Shown: positions 54,680 to 63,982 of the stretch, piece after piece | Layout of the letters: each line of letters begins with the position of its first letter | Numbering within the stretch: the stretch's first letter is position 1 | NCBI RefSeq assembly: GCF_000745235.1 | Contig: NZ_JQNL01000001.1 | Span: 2,294,001 to 2,358,000, forward strand | Length of the DNA: 64,000 bases | Direction: 5' to 3' | From: Luteibacter mycovicinus | Lineage (GTDB): Bacteria; Pseudomonadota; Gammaproteobacteria; Xanthomonadales; Rhodanobacteraceae | The notes under the pieces: model-generated | Seen by the model: the letters and a program-made list of their open reading frames with translations, nothing else | What the model was told of the DNA's origin: nothing | The model's database searches: none | Made by a program: the position numbers and the translations under genes

Positions 54680-56164
54680 ATGCGTGATTCCGTTGACGTC
54701 CTGATCTGCGGTGCCGGAGCGGCCGGCCTGACCCTGGCTATCGATCTGGCCCGCCGTGGCATCGCTTTTCGCCTGATCGAAAAGCTCCCCTCGCCCTTCC
54801 AGGGCTCCCGTGGCAAGGGTATTCAGCCGCGCAGCCTGGAGGTCTTCGAAGACTTAGGCCTTCTGGACCGGACCATGGCGACGGGCGGCGTCTATCCTCC
54901 GGTGCGCAAGTACGCCGCCGACGGCTCGTTCGTCGACGAGGAAATGGTCGGGGCCGATCACCCCCCGACGCCAGCGGAGCCGTACCGGCTGCCGCTGATG
55001 CTTCCGCAGTTGCTCACCGAGAAGCTGATGCGCGAGCGTCTTCTCGAGCTCGGATCGGCGGTCGAATTCGGTGTGGAGCTGACCGGCTTCGCGGCGACTG
55101 ACACGGGCGTTGAAGCCACCGTGCGGAGCGAACGAGGCGACGAGGTCATCCGCGCAAGCTATCTGATCGGATGCGACGGCGGACGAAGCTTCGTCCGCGG
55201 TGCGTTGGGCATCGACTTTCCCGGTAAGACACTGGGCGTGAGAGCGATCGTGGCCGACGTGATTCTGGAAGGTCTGTCGCGCGACGTCTGGCATCGGTTC
55301 GACGGCGGTGATGGTAAGCATCTCAGCATCTGTCCGCTTGCGGGCAGCGACCTGTTCCAGATTCAGGGCCCCATTCCGCTGGAAGGCGACATCGATCTTT
55401 CCGCCGAAGGGCTGACTCGCCGTGTCGTCGAGGCGACGGGTCGTGAGGACATCGTGCTGCGTTCGGTGTCCTGGGCCTCGGCATACACCATGAACGCGCG
55501 GCTGGCGGATCGCTATCGCGACGGCCGCGTCTTTCTCGCAGGCGATGCGGCGCATATCCATCCGCCGACCGGCGGCCAGGGCCTCAATACCAGTCTCCAG
55601 GATGCCTACAACCTCGGCTGGAAACTGGCGGCCGTGCTTCGCGGCGCACCCGGGTCGCTGCTCGATACGTACGAGGCCGAACGCCGTCCGATCGCCGCCG
55701 GGATGCTGGGCCTTTCCACGCGTCTGCTCGACGGATTCAAAAAAGGAGATAACCGCCGGGGCCGCGAGGTACAGCAGCTGGATCTGGATTACGCCGAATC
55801 GCCGCTGTCCTTCCTGTCAGGCGCCACGAGTCATCTTGCACCGGGGGGTCGCGCACCGGACGCCAACGTGCGTGGCGCGGGTGGCGGCGCGACGCGGCTC
55901 TTTCATCTGTTCAGGGGAACGCACTGGACGTTGCTGGTGAGCGGGTCGGCGCCGTTCACTCCACGCGCCGGTATGCACATCCACCGGATCGGACCGGGAC
56001 TGGAGTTCGATGACCATCTCGGTCAGTTCGCCGCCTTCTACGGTGTGCCGGATCGTGCGGCCATGCTGGTCCGGCCGGACGGTTATGTGGCCGGCGTCTT
56101 CCCTGCCGCGGAGGCCGAGGCATTGCAGGCGTATCTCGACCGGGTGTTGCCCGCCGCTACGTAG
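54680..56164 (+). CDS. FAD-dependent aromatic monooxygenase (PHBH-type fold)
   Basis: A 494-residue flavoprotein hydroxylase. It has the dinucleotide-binding GAGAAGLTLAIDLARRG, the LIGCDGGRSFVRGALG (DG motif) and the FAD/GD motif VFLAGDAAHIHPPTGGQGLN. The family includes rifampicin and tetracycline-type and phenol hydroxylases; substrate unknown. ATG at 54680 follows CGGAGG 8 bases upstream. Two operator-like repeats cover the promoter, so the enzyme is probably induced by its substrate. Confidence 0.88.
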   Translation: MRDSVDVLICGAGAAGLTLAIDLARRGIAFRLIEKLPSPFQGSRGKGIQPRSLEVFEDLGLLDRTMATGGVYPPVRKYAADGSFVDEEMVGADHPPTPAEPYRLPLMLPQLLTEKLMRERLLELGSAVEFGVELTGFAATDTGVEATVRSERGDEVIRASYLIGCDGGRSFVRGALGIDFPGKTLGVRAIVADVILEGLSRDVWHRFDGGDGKHLSICPLAGSDLFQIQGPIPLEGDIDLSAEGLTRRVVEATGREDIVLRSVSWASAYTMNARLADRYRDGRVFLAGDAAHIHPPTGGQGLNTSLQDAYNLGWKLAAVLRGAPGSLLDTYEAERRPIAAGMLGLSTRLLDGFKKGDNRRGREVQQLDLDYAESPLSFLSGATSHLAPGGRAPDANVRGAGGGATRLFHLFRGTHWTLLVSGSAPFTPRAGMHIHRIGPGLEFDDHLGQFAAFYGVPDRAAMLVRPDGYVAGVFPAAEAEALQAYLDRVLPAAT

Positions 56165-56216
56165 CGCCTGCGCCGGCTGGCTCCCATCAGAGCGGCGCGT
56201 CCCCGAGCAACCGCCG

Positions 56217-57317
56217 TCAACGAAACAGATGCGGCACGAAGCAGCTGGTGTTGCGCGTGATCCGGTCGTCATCCTCGCGGATGCCGATGCCGGCCGGCTC
56301 ATCGCCGATCACCCAGGAACCGACCAACGCGTGCCGACCCTGGAATACCGGCAGCGGTGCGAGCGCCTGATACACGGTAAGCGGCGTCTGCGCACCACGC
56401 TCATGGGCATCGAGCACCGCGATGCCCTCGCCTTCGCGACCCCAGTAAGGCTTGGCCACCGCCGCGCCGACGATGTCTTCGCGCCGCCTGCTCGCTGCGA
56501 GAAGATTCGGGTGCCCCGGAAAGAACTCCCACAGCAACGGGAGAATCGCCTTGTTCGACAGCAGCATTTTCCACGGCGGCTCGAGCCAGCGCATGCCGCT
56601 TGCGGGAATGTGTTGCGCGAACGCTTCGCTCATCAGCCATTCCCACGGATACAGCTTGAACAGCCGGTCGATGGGACGGTCGGCCAGATCGATGAATGTC
56701 TTGCCCGACCAGCCGATGTCCTCGATGTCCAGCGCCTGCACGTCGTGCCCGGCCTGCCGGCAGGTGTCCACGAGGTAGTCGGTCGTGGTCGCGTCTTCAG
56801 GGTTGTCGTAACACGCCGCGAAGTGCACACGCGGTCCACCTCCGACGGTGCGCCAGCGGTCGATCAGCTTCTCGTGGATCGAATTGAACTGATCCGCGTC
56901 GGAGGCGACTTCTTCCAGCCAGTACCACTGCACGACCGAGGCTTCGAACAGCGACGTCGGTGTATCCGCGTTGTACTCGAGCAGCTTCGGCGCCGAGCGA
57001 CCGTCGTACGACAGGTCCATGCGACCGTAGAGCGCAGGGTCGTGATCGAACCAGCTGCGCTCGATCAGGCGCGCGGCGCGGTCATCGAGGCCGAGCTCGG
57101 CGTAGCGGCCGTCGCGCACGATCCGGTCGACGGCTTCGAGACACAGCGCATGCAATTCGGCCGTGGCGGCCTCGAGCACGTCGACCTGCGCTTCGTCGAA
57201 GACGTAGCAGGCATCCTCGCGCCAGTACGTTTTGCCGTCGATGGTGTGAAAACCAAAGCCGACGGCTTCGACGTGCGTCTGCCAGTCCTTGCGAGGGACG
57301 ATGGTCTCGCGACGCAT
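56217..57317 (-). CDS. Glutathionylspermidine synthase family protein (YgiC/YjfC-like)
   Basis: A 366-residue ATP-grasp-type ligase. It contains GFGFHTIDGKTYWREDACYVF, LLEYNADTPTSLFEAS (the metal/nucleotide site) and AKPYWGREGEGIAVLDAHERG. It lacks the amidase domain of true glutathionylspermidine synthetase, as in YgiC, whose ligase activity is not fully settled. The ATG at 57317 overlaps the stop of the DUF1190 gene, a conserved pairing. Confidence 0.88.
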   Translation of the reverse strand: MRRETIVPRKDWQTHVEAVGFGFHTIDGKTYWREDACYVFDEAQVDVLEAATAELHALCLEAVDRIVRDGRYAELGLDDRAARLIERSWFDHDPALYGRMDLSYDGRSAPKLLEYNADTPTSLFEASVVQWYWLEEVASDADQFNSIHEKLIDRWRTVGGGPRVHFAACYDNPEDATTTDYLVDTCRQAGHDVQALDIEDIGWSGKTFIDLADRPIDRLFKLYPWEWLMSEAFAQHIPASGMRWLEPPWKMLLSNKAILPLLWEFFPGHPNLLAASRRREDIVGAAVAKPYWGREGEGIAVLDAHERGAQTPLTVYQALAPLPVFQGRHALVGSWVIGDEPAGIGIREDDDRITRNTSCFVPHLFR

Positions 57318-57796
57318 CAGCCGCCCCGCGCCGAGACGCGTCCGCTCGAGCCGAACCCTCCGCGGCTGCCGAAATCGAAGCCGGTCGGGCCGTGGCTGGC
57401 GAAGCCGCCGCCACCCGCGGCGGTGCGCCCCGGACCCGGGTCACCCTTGAACGCGTTGCCGCGCCAGTCGCTGCGATACCAGGGGCCGTAGTAGTGATAG
57501 CCGGCCGAATGGCCACCGCCGCTTCCCGACACGGGCTGGTCCTGAGTGCACTGCCCGGTGGCGTAGTCGTGCTCGCAGTCCTCGAGCGAGGCGTAGCTGT
57601 TGCGTTGGACATCCTTGCCGCCGAAGGCGGCATAGCCGGCCACCGTCGCACCCAGGAGGCCGAGCGCGATCGCAACCGACCGGCGCCGGGTCAACGGCTC
57701 CTCCGTGAGGCGTGTCGGAGCGTTATAACCGCGCGGCAGATCGATGGACCAGGAGGCCGGTTTGACAGGATGATCGGACTCAGGACGTTCGGACAT
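57317..57796 (-). CDS. DUF1190 (YgiB-like) protein
   Basis: A 159-residue protein. A single N-terminal helix (about 38-58) is followed by NSYASLEDCEHDYATGQCTQ, the DUF1190 cysteine block, and a long Gly/Ser-rich tail (GGGHSAGYHYYGPWY, GFGSSGRVSARGG). YgiB-type proteins are regularly encoded with YgiC-like ligases, as here. Localisation is probably the periplasmic side of the inner membrane; function is unknown. Confidence 0.82.
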   Translation of the reverse strand: MSERPESDHPVKPASWSIDLPRGYNAPTRLTEEPLTRRRSVAIALGLLGATVAGYAAFGGKDVQRNSYASLEDCEHDYATGQCTQDQPVSGSGGGHSAGYHYYGPWYRSDWRGNAFKGDPGPGRTAAGGGGFASHGPTGFDFGSRGGFGSSGRVSARGG

Positions 57797-57808
57797 GATG
57801 AGCCGTCC

Positions 57809-58213
57809 TCAGTACGTCATCGCCGCGGCGTTGAGCGTGCCGACACAGGCCGCCACGATCGCCACGAACAGTGCCACGGAGCGGACGTCCGCTTCGATCC
57901 GGCCACGCAGGTCGCGCACGACGAGGCGCAGGACGAGGTGGGTCAACAACTGGACGACCCAGGCGACCAGACCCCACAGGGCGAGATCGACGAGGCTCAC
58001 GCTGTGCGCGATCGCACTCGCCAGTGGCTGTACGAAGCCGATGGCCGCACCGCCGAGGCTGATCGCCGCCGAGAGATTGCCCTCGCGGATCAGCGCCATC
58101 TCACGCTGCGGGGTGATCCAGATGTAGGTCACCACGAAGGCGACGAAATAAAACACGCCCAGGGCCAGGTAGGCCACGAAAGCGGGCAGGGTGAACAGGT
58201 CCGACACGATCAC
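57809..58213 (-). CDS. DUF350 (YjfL-like) membrane protein
   Basis: A 134-residue inner-membrane protein with about four helices (LALGVFYFVAFVVTYIWI, LSAAISLGGAAIGFVQPLAS and two more). DUF350 proteins are usually found with YgiB/YgiC or YjfC genes. The start is GTG at 58213, supported by AAGGAT 7 bases upstream. It is first in the three-gene operon, with 12 bases to the DUF1190 gene. Confidence 0.85.
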   Translation of the reverse strand: MIVSDLFTLPAFVAYLALGVFYFVAFVVTYIWITPQREMALIREGNLSAAISLGGAAIGFVQPLASAIAHSVSLVDLALWGLVAWVVQLLTHLVLRLVVRDLRGRIEADVRSVALFVAIVAACVGTLNAAAMTY

Positions 58214-58302
58214 GCAGGCATCCTTGTTTGAGGCGGCCTCCCCTGGCCGCCTCGCAAGGATAGGCTGGCTACCCGGTGGGAGCCAGCCCCGTTGGCGAAC
58301 GC

Positions 58303-60405
58303 TTACTCGCCGAGCCCCAGTTCCGTCGCAAAGAACGTCAGCTGCAGCGCCGCATTACCCACCCGCTGGCTGAAAGGCGCACCGATGCCATGCCCCGCAT
58401 TCATCCGCGTCAGCAACAGCACCGGCTGACCGGAAGTCGAGGCGTCCTGCAACGCGGCGGCGAACTTACGCGACTGCCACGGCGCGACGCGTGGATCGTT
58501 GGCGCCCGTGGTGAGCAGCACCGCCGGATACTTCGTCCCCGCCTTGACGTTGTGCAGCGGCGAATACGCCAGCATCGCCTTCGCGATCACCGGATCCGTC
58601 GTGCTGCCGTACTCGCTCACGTTGTATGGGCCATTCGCAAAAGCCGTCTCGTGACGCGGCACGTCATAGATGCCGACGGCACCGACCACGGCGCGATACT
58701 GCTCCGGATGCTGCGTCAGCGCGGCACCCATCAACAGGCCGCCGTTGCTGCCGCCGAGGATGCCCAGGTGGCCGCGGTCGGTCCAATTCGTGTCGATCAG
58801 CGCCTGCGATGCGGCGTAGAAGTCGTCGAACACGTTTTGCTTGCGCTGCTTCTGGCCCTGCTCGTGCCACGCTTCACCGAACTCGTTGCCGCCGCGAATG
58901 TTGGCGTAAGCGAGCACGCCGCCACGCTCAAGCCAGGCCAGGTTGGCGCCGACGAAGCCCGGCGTTACCGGAAGGCCGAAACCGCCATAGCTGTAGAGGA
59001 TGGTCGGCCGCTTGCCGTTCGGGGTGATCCCATCCATCGAAATCACGGTGACGGGAATCTTCGTGCCGTCCTTCGAGACGCCGTCGATACGCGACACCTT
59101 CACCTTCGAGTAGTCCGCGGCGGGCTTTACCTCGAACACGGTTTTCAACGTGCCGCTGGCGCCGTCGTACTCCGCCCAGCGGGTCGGGGTGGTCCAGCCG
59201 CCGTAGCTCAGCAAGGCCTTGTTCTGTCCGGCTTCGGAAGCGACGCCGCCGATCGTGATGCCGGTCGCCGGCAACGGCACGCGGCGGATCAGGGTGGCCT
59301 TCGCGTCGTACTGATCGGCCCACCAGTCGGGGCCGGCGCTGCGCACGACGAGAAACCCGTCGCCCATGGCGGAGACACGCTGAATCGCACCGTCACCCTG
59401 GGCGAGCACATCGCTGCGCTTGCCATCGGCGCCGACGGCGACGAGTCTGCCACGCGGCGCATCGTCGAAAGCGACGACGATCAGGCGGTCGCCGACCCAC
59501 GCGGCGGAGCGCACGTCCGCATCGCGGCCCAGCACACGCTTGAACTCACCCTTGCCCTGCCGCAGGTACACCTCCGCCGGGCCCCCGTCGCCTTCATTGG
59601 CGAGCAGCGCGGTGGACGCACCTCCCTTGCCCTCGAGCAGGATGTACTCGGCGACATGCGAGTAGCCCTTGCCGAAAACGGTGCGGTCCTTCGTAGCGGC
59701 CTCGCCGATCGTGTGATGCGCGAGCACCGCGTCGAACTCGCGCAGCGCCTGGCCCGCGGCGGGCGTCTCGAAACGCGCGTAGGTCACGCCCTTCTCATCG
59801 GCATCCCAGGCGAGTGCCTGCGGTGTGGTGCCGCCGCCGGCCAGGGGCAGCAGGTCGGGCAACGCCTTGCCGGTCGTGGTGTCGAGGATGTGGATGGTGG
59901 TCAGTTCGCTGCCGCCTTCCGCCGTGCCATAGGCCAGGTACCTGCCGCTGGGCGACGGCCAGTATTCGGTGATCGCGGTGCTGCCGTCACCCTGGTTCGG
60001 GTCGACCAGCGTGCGCGTCGGACCATCGGGCCACGCCTTCGCCACCAGCAGCGGTTGTGCCTGCGGCGGCGTGTTCTCGAAGTAGAACAGGGTGCCGCCG
60101 GCGAGCGTCGGCGAACTGCGCGTGGTCGACGTGATCGCCAGTTCGCGCACGCGAGCGCTCAGCGCCTTGCCCAACGGCATCGCGCCGATGGTGGCTTCGG
60201 TGTAGGCGTTCTGGGCATCGATCCACTGTTTGACGTCGGCGGCTTCGGGGTTCTCGAGCCAGCGGTAGGGGTCGTTGACCGGCTGGCCGGCCAGGGTTTC
60301 GGAGACCATGCGCTTCGGCGTCGCGGGGGCCTGGCTCGTGGCGGCATGGGCACCGCAGGCGACGAACAGGCTCACGGCGAGCAGGCGGGGGACAAAGGCG
60401 CGCAT
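58303..60405 (-). CDS. Prolyl oligopeptidase family serine peptidase (S9A), exported
   Basis: A 700-residue periplasmic peptidase cleaving after proline in short peptides. Signal peptide ends AHAATS; then YRWLENPEAADVKQWIDAQN starts the beta-propeller. The catalytic domain has the nucleophile GILGGSNGGLLMGA, the Asp in TGANDPRVAPWQS and the His in MNAGHGIG. ATG at 60405 is chosen; the upstream in-frame part is shadow. It is divergent from another S9 peptidase 121 bases away. Confidence 0.94.
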   Translation of the reverse strand: MRAFVPRLLAVSLFVACGAHAATSQAPATPKRMVSETLAGQPVNDPYRWLENPEAADVKQWIDAQNAYTEATIGAMPLGKALSARVRELAITSTTRSSPTLAGGTLFYFENTPPQAQPLLVAKAWPDGPTRTLVDPNQGDGSTAITEYWPSPSGRYLAYGTAEGGSELTTIHILDTTTGKALPDLLPLAGGGTTPQALAWDADEKGVTYARFETPAAGQALREFDAVLAHHTIGEAATKDRTVFGKGYSHVAEYILLEGKGGASTALLANEGDGGPAEVYLRQGKGEFKRVLGRDADVRSAAWVGDRLIVVAFDDAPRGRLVAVGADGKRSDVLAQGDGAIQRVSAMGDGFLVVRSAGPDWWADQYDAKATLIRRVPLPATGITIGGVASEAGQNKALLSYGGWTTPTRWAEYDGASGTLKTVFEVKPAADYSKVKVSRIDGVSKDGTKIPVTVISMDGITPNGKRPTILYSYGGFGLPVTPGFVGANLAWLERGGVLAYANIRGGNEFGEAWHEQGQKQRKQNVFDDFYAASQALIDTNWTDRGHLGILGGSNGGLLMGAALTQHPEQYRAVVGAVGIYDVPRHETAFANGPYNVSEYGSTTDPVIAKAMLAYSPLHNVKAGTKYPAVLLTTGANDPRVAPWQSRKFAAALQDASTSGQPVLLLTRMNAGHGIGAPFSQRVGNAALQLTFFATELGLGE

Positions 60406-60526
60406 GGGATCGACTCCAGGGTGGGAAGGCGTCGAGCGTAGCAAACCGGGCGGGAGGACTCGCCGTGCCGAAAGGGGTGGCTGGCGGGTTATGCTCGTCC
60501 GCTTTGCCATTCCCGGGATCCGCCCG

Positions 60527-62938
60527 ATGCGTGTACTTGCCGCCGCCCTGCTCACCGCCTTTGCCGCCGCGCCGTCGCTGGCCGCGCCGCCGCCTCCGCT
60601 GGACATGGAGACGATCATGGCGAACCCGGACTGGATCGGGCCGGCGGTGGAAGACGCGTACTGGGGTGTCGATGGCCGCGAGGTGTATTACTCGCTGAAA
60701 CACGACGGCACGCCGGTGCGCGACCTCTACCGCGTCGGCGCCAACGGCGGAGTGCCGGAGGGCCTCGATCCGAGGGCAGCGGCGAATGCCGACGGCACGA
60801 AGCTGGTGTTCGACCGCGACCGTCGCCATGCCGCTTTCATCCGCCACGGTGACGTCTTTCTCCGCGACCTTGGCACGGGCGCCACGGTGCAGGTCACGCG
60901 TACCGAAGCGACCGAAAGTCAGCCGCGCTTTTCCCTCGATGGCCGCCTGCTGACCTTCCGCGCGGGCAACGACTGGTTCGCCTATGCCGTTGCCGGTGGC
61001 CCCGCTGGCAAAGCGGCGGTGCTCGAGGAAAAGGACGACCCCAGGGCAAAGACCTCCGACGACCTCGAAGACGATCAGCAAAAGCTGTTCTCCACCCTGC
61101 GCGGTCTGCGCGCCGACGAGGCGGCAATGAAGGCCGAGAAGGACGCCCTCGCCGCCGCCGACCCCGGCCGTGCGCCCGCGCCCTTCTGGCTGGGTAAGAA
61201 CGTCAGCGTCGCCGATACCTCGATCTCGCCCGACGGCCATTGGCTCCTCGTCGTCACCCAGGCCAAGGATGCGGACGCCGGCAAGATCGCCGACCTCACC
61301 CACTACGTGACCGACTCGGGCTACGCCGAGCCTGAAGCGACGCGCGCGTACGTCGGCCGCAGCGACCCCGCGCCGCAGTCGCTGCGTCTGCTCGACCTGA
61401 GCACGCACACCAGCTACGACCTCGACACGAAGACGTTGCCCGGCATCGGCGACGACCCGCTGGCCGACCTGCGCGCGAAGACCGTGGCCGCGTTGCGCAA
61501 GGACGGCAAGAACGACCGAGCCGACGCGCTGGCCGCTCCGAAGACACGCCCGGTCATCGTCAACGGTGAATACAGCCCCGGCATCGTCTGGAGCGACGAT
61601 GGCCATAACGTCGCCGTGCAGCTCCGTGCGATCGACAACAAAGACCGCTGGATCGCCACGGTCGACTTCGGCAGGCACACACTGGTCAGCCAGCACCGCC
61701 TGACCGACAAGGCATGGATCAACTGGGATGGCAACGACTTCGGCTGGTTGAACGATGGCCGTACGCTCTGGTACCTGAGCGAAGAATCCGGCTTTGCGCA
61801 GCTCTATACCCGTCCGCTGGGCGGCAAGGCCACGGCGCTGACCTCCGGCCGCTTCGAGGTCGACCACCCGGTGCTCAGCCCGGATGGCGGTACGTTCTAC
61901 GTGCGCAGCAACAAGGTCGCGCCGTACAGCTACGACATCTACCGTGTGCCGTCGACGGGTGGCGAACTGCGCCGTGTCACGCAGTACGGCAGTCTCGACG
62001 ATTTCTCGCTGTCGCCGGACGGACGTTCGCTGGCGGTGCTGCACTCGTCGCCGTACGTGCCTTCGCAGTTGTCGACCGTTAGCGTCGACGGCGGCGCACC
62101 GCGCGAACTCACCGACACGCGAAAGCCGGGCTACAAGGCGCGCGAGTGGATCGCGCCGAAAATCGTCGAAGTGCCGTCGAGCCACGGCGCGGGCACCATC
62201 TACGCTAAGTTCTATGGGCCGGCCGACGCTGCGGCAGCCGCATCGCGCCCTGCCGTGATCTTCGTGCACGGAGCGGGCTACCTGCAGAACGTGCACCTGT
62301 CGTATCCCGCGTACTTCCGCGAGCAGATGTTCCACAACCTGCTCGTGCAGCGCGGCTACGTCGTGCTCGACATGGATTACCGCGCGTCGAAGGGCTACGG
62401 TCGCGACTGGCGCACCGCGATCTACCGCCAGATGGGTCACCCCGAACTGGACGACCTGCTCGACGGCAAGGCATGGCTGGTGAAGAACCAGGGCGTGGAC
62501 AGCAAGCGCGTGGGCATCTACGGCGGTAGCTACGGCGGCTTCATGACGCTGATCGCCCTGCTGCGCTCGCCGGGCGAGTTCGCTGCCGGTGCCGCGCTGC
62601 GTCCGGTCTCCGACTGGACCAGCTACAACCACGAGTACACATCCAACATCCTCAACGATCCGCAGATCGATCCCGAGGCGTATGCGACCAGCTCGCCGAT
62701 CAACTATGCCGACAAGCTGGCCGACCCGCTGCTGATCGAGCACGGCCTGATTGACGACAACGTGCTGGCGAGCGATTCGATCCGTCTGTACCAGCGCTTC
62801 ATCGAACTGCACAAGAAAAATTTCTGGATGTCGCTGTATCCGATGGAGCGGCATGGGTTCGTACATGCCGACTCCTGGTACGACGAGTATCGGCGGATCG
62901 ATGAGCTGTTTCGGGAGCGGCTGGAGCGCAGCCCCTGA
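60527..62938 (+). CDS. S9 family serine peptidase (DPP4/acylaminoacyl-peptidase-like), exported
   Basis: An 803-residue exported peptidase. The signal peptide ends SLAAP; the propeller covers about residues 40-520 (RDLYRVGANGGVPEG, YSYDIYRVPSTGGELRR); the alpha/beta-hydrolase domain has the nucleophile YGGSYGGFMTLIA, the Asp in EHGLIDDNVLA and the His in MERHGFVHA. The DPP4-type Glu motif for dipeptide anchoring was not confirmed. ATG at 60527 chosen for its signal peptide; an earlier in-frame ATG at 60491 is possible. Confidence 0.92.
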   Translation: MRVLAAALLTAFAAAPSLAAPPPPLDMETIMANPDWIGPAVEDAYWGVDGREVYYSLKHDGTPVRDLYRVGANGGVPEGLDPRAAANADGTKLVFDRDRRHAAFIRHGDVFLRDLGTGATVQVTRTEATESQPRFSLDGRLLTFRAGNDWFAYAVAGGPAGKAAVLEEKDDPRAKTSDDLEDDQQKLFSTLRGLRADEAAMKAEKDALAAADPGRAPAPFWLGKNVSVADTSISPDGHWLLVVTQAKDADAGKIADLTHYVTDSGYAEPEATRAYVGRSDPAPQSLRLLDLSTHTSYDLDTKTLPGIGDDPLADLRAKTVAALRKDGKNDRADALAAPKTRPVIVNGEYSPGIVWSDDGHNVAVQLRAIDNKDRWIATVDFGRHTLVSQHRLTDKAWINWDGNDFGWLNDGRTLWYLSEESGFAQLYTRPLGGKATALTSGRFEVDHPVLSPDGGTFYVRSNKVAPYSYDIYRVPSTGGELRRVTQYGSLDDFSLSPDGRSLAVLHSSPYVPSQLSTVSVDGGAPRELTDTRKPGYKAREWIAPKIVEVPSSHGAGTIYAKFYGPADAAAAASRPAVIFVHGAGYLQNVHLSYPAYFREQMFHNLLVQRGYVVLDMDYRASKGYGRDWRTAIYRQMGHPELDDLLDGKAWLVKNQGVDSKRVGIYGGSYGGFMTLIALLRSPGEFAAGAALRPVSDWTSYNHEYTSNILNDPQIDPEAYATSSPINYADKLADPLLIEHGLIDDNVLASDSIRLYQRFIELHKKNFWMSLYPMERHGFVHADSWYDEYRRIDELFRERLERSP

Positions 62939-62941
62939 AGG

Positions 62942-63982
62942 CTAACTGGGCTCCCAATATCGCATTGCGAAGTTGAGTTTGCCTGCCTGGACTTGGAAGT
63001 GGTCGCGTCGTTTGTAGAAGAGTCTGTTGCCTTCCTTGACGTCGACGAAGAGCTCCAAGGCAAACAAACGCTCTGGCGTGCCAGCGCGGAAGATGCTCAC
63101 GCTGTATCGGGAGATCGCCAGGATGGATGTGTTGTGAAAAGCGGATACGACGTCGTCGATGTCTTGTAGAGGGAAGAGCTCGTTGATCTTGGCCTTAGCT
63201 TCGTCGCCGGTGGTGCCAGGCCAGATTGCGTAGAACGTCTCGATCATTTTTTTCGCACTGATCTCCTCGGCAGTATCCCAGTCTGGTGCCTCGCCACCTT
63301 TGCTACTGCGCTGGGGCCACGAGAGGTCGGCCGATCGGGGCTGGGTATCCTCCGGCTCAGCGGGCTGATCGGGAACATCCGGGACATCCGGGACATCCGG
63401 GACATCCGGGACAGGCGGGACAGGCGGGACATCCGGCACGTCCGGAATTCCAGGAACACCCGGGACACCCGGAACATCGGGCGCCTGCGGCTTGTCGGGC
63501 TCATCGGCCGTCTGTGGCGAGCCAGGTGCTTCCGGGCTGCCGGGTTCGCCGGGCGGCTGTGCCGGGGAATTTCCCACGGTATGTTCGACAACCTCGTAAC
63601 CGTTGCGTGTCCACCGCAGCTTGAGCTGTTCCTTGATGCCGCCAAGATCGTACGGATGCTCATGGGTGACGGTCGGCGACTCTCCCGGGTCGCTGACGAC
63701 GCAATCCGCGGATTGCAATGCGGTCCGACCTAGTCTGTGCTGCTCGTTCTCACTGCTTATGTCGATGCCCTTGCCGTCCTTCAGGACGTAGAAGGTCTGA
63801 AGCAATTTCAGCTTTTCGTCCCGCGTCTCTTTAGCCGAAGCCTTCGATGCCCGCCACGCGATAGCGAGGTTCGCGATGAAACGACGGATACCTGCTTCGC
63901 TCCGGGCGTCCGAACCCGGTTCGGCAGGCGCATGGCTTGAAACCACCCTGGTCGTCGGCGGTGCCTTGGTATTTTCCTGCAT
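62942..63982 (-). CDS. Unknown protein with Pro-Asp-Val triplet repeat
   Basis: A 346-residue protein without signal peptide or membrane helix. Residues about 1-135 are a charged region (RRFIANLAIAWRASKASAKE), residues about 140-215 are Pro-rich with a tandem (PDV/PGV/PPV) repeat of about 13 triplets, and the C-terminal 110 residues form an alpha/beta-like domain (ISAKKMIETFYAIWPGTTGD, SVSIFRAGTPERLFALELFV). No family recognised. ATG 63982 with GGAG 7 bases upstream is preferred over a GTG at 63994. GC is lower than in neighbours, suggesting transfer. Confidence 0.7.
   Translation of the reverse strand: MQENTKAPPTTRVVSSHAPAEPGSDARSEAGIRRFIANLAIAWRASKASAKETRDEKLKLLQTFYVLKDGKGIDISSENEQHRLGRTALQSADCVVSDPGESPTVTHEHPYDLGGIKEQLKLRWTRNGYEVVEHTVGNSPAQPPGEPGSPEAPGSPQTADEPDKPQAPDVPGVPGVPGIPDVPDVPPVPPVPDVPDVPDVPDVPDQPAEPEDTQPRSADLSWPQRSSKGGEAPDWDTAEEISAKKMIETFYAIWPGTTGDEAKAKINELFPLQDIDDVVSAFHNTSILAISRYSVSIFRAGTPERLFALELFVDVKEGNRLFYKRRDHFQVQAGKLNFAMRYWEPS
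63371..63478. repeat. 9-bp tandem repeat coding for the Pro-Asp-Val tract
   Basis: About twelve imperfect units of CCGGGACAT run inside the unknown gene at 62942-63982; the central four are identical. They encode collagen-like (PDV)n/(PGV)n triplets on the minus strand. Length may vary between strains by slippage in steps of three residues without frameshift. Confidence 0.9.

Noticed and set aside
59987..62866. A 959-codon antisense frame over the second S9 peptidase
   Set aside because: Shadow of the S9 gene; no recognisable protein domain.
63361..63480. CRISPR-like repeats at the right end
   Set aside because: Units are 9 bp, have no spacers and lie in frame inside a coding sequence.
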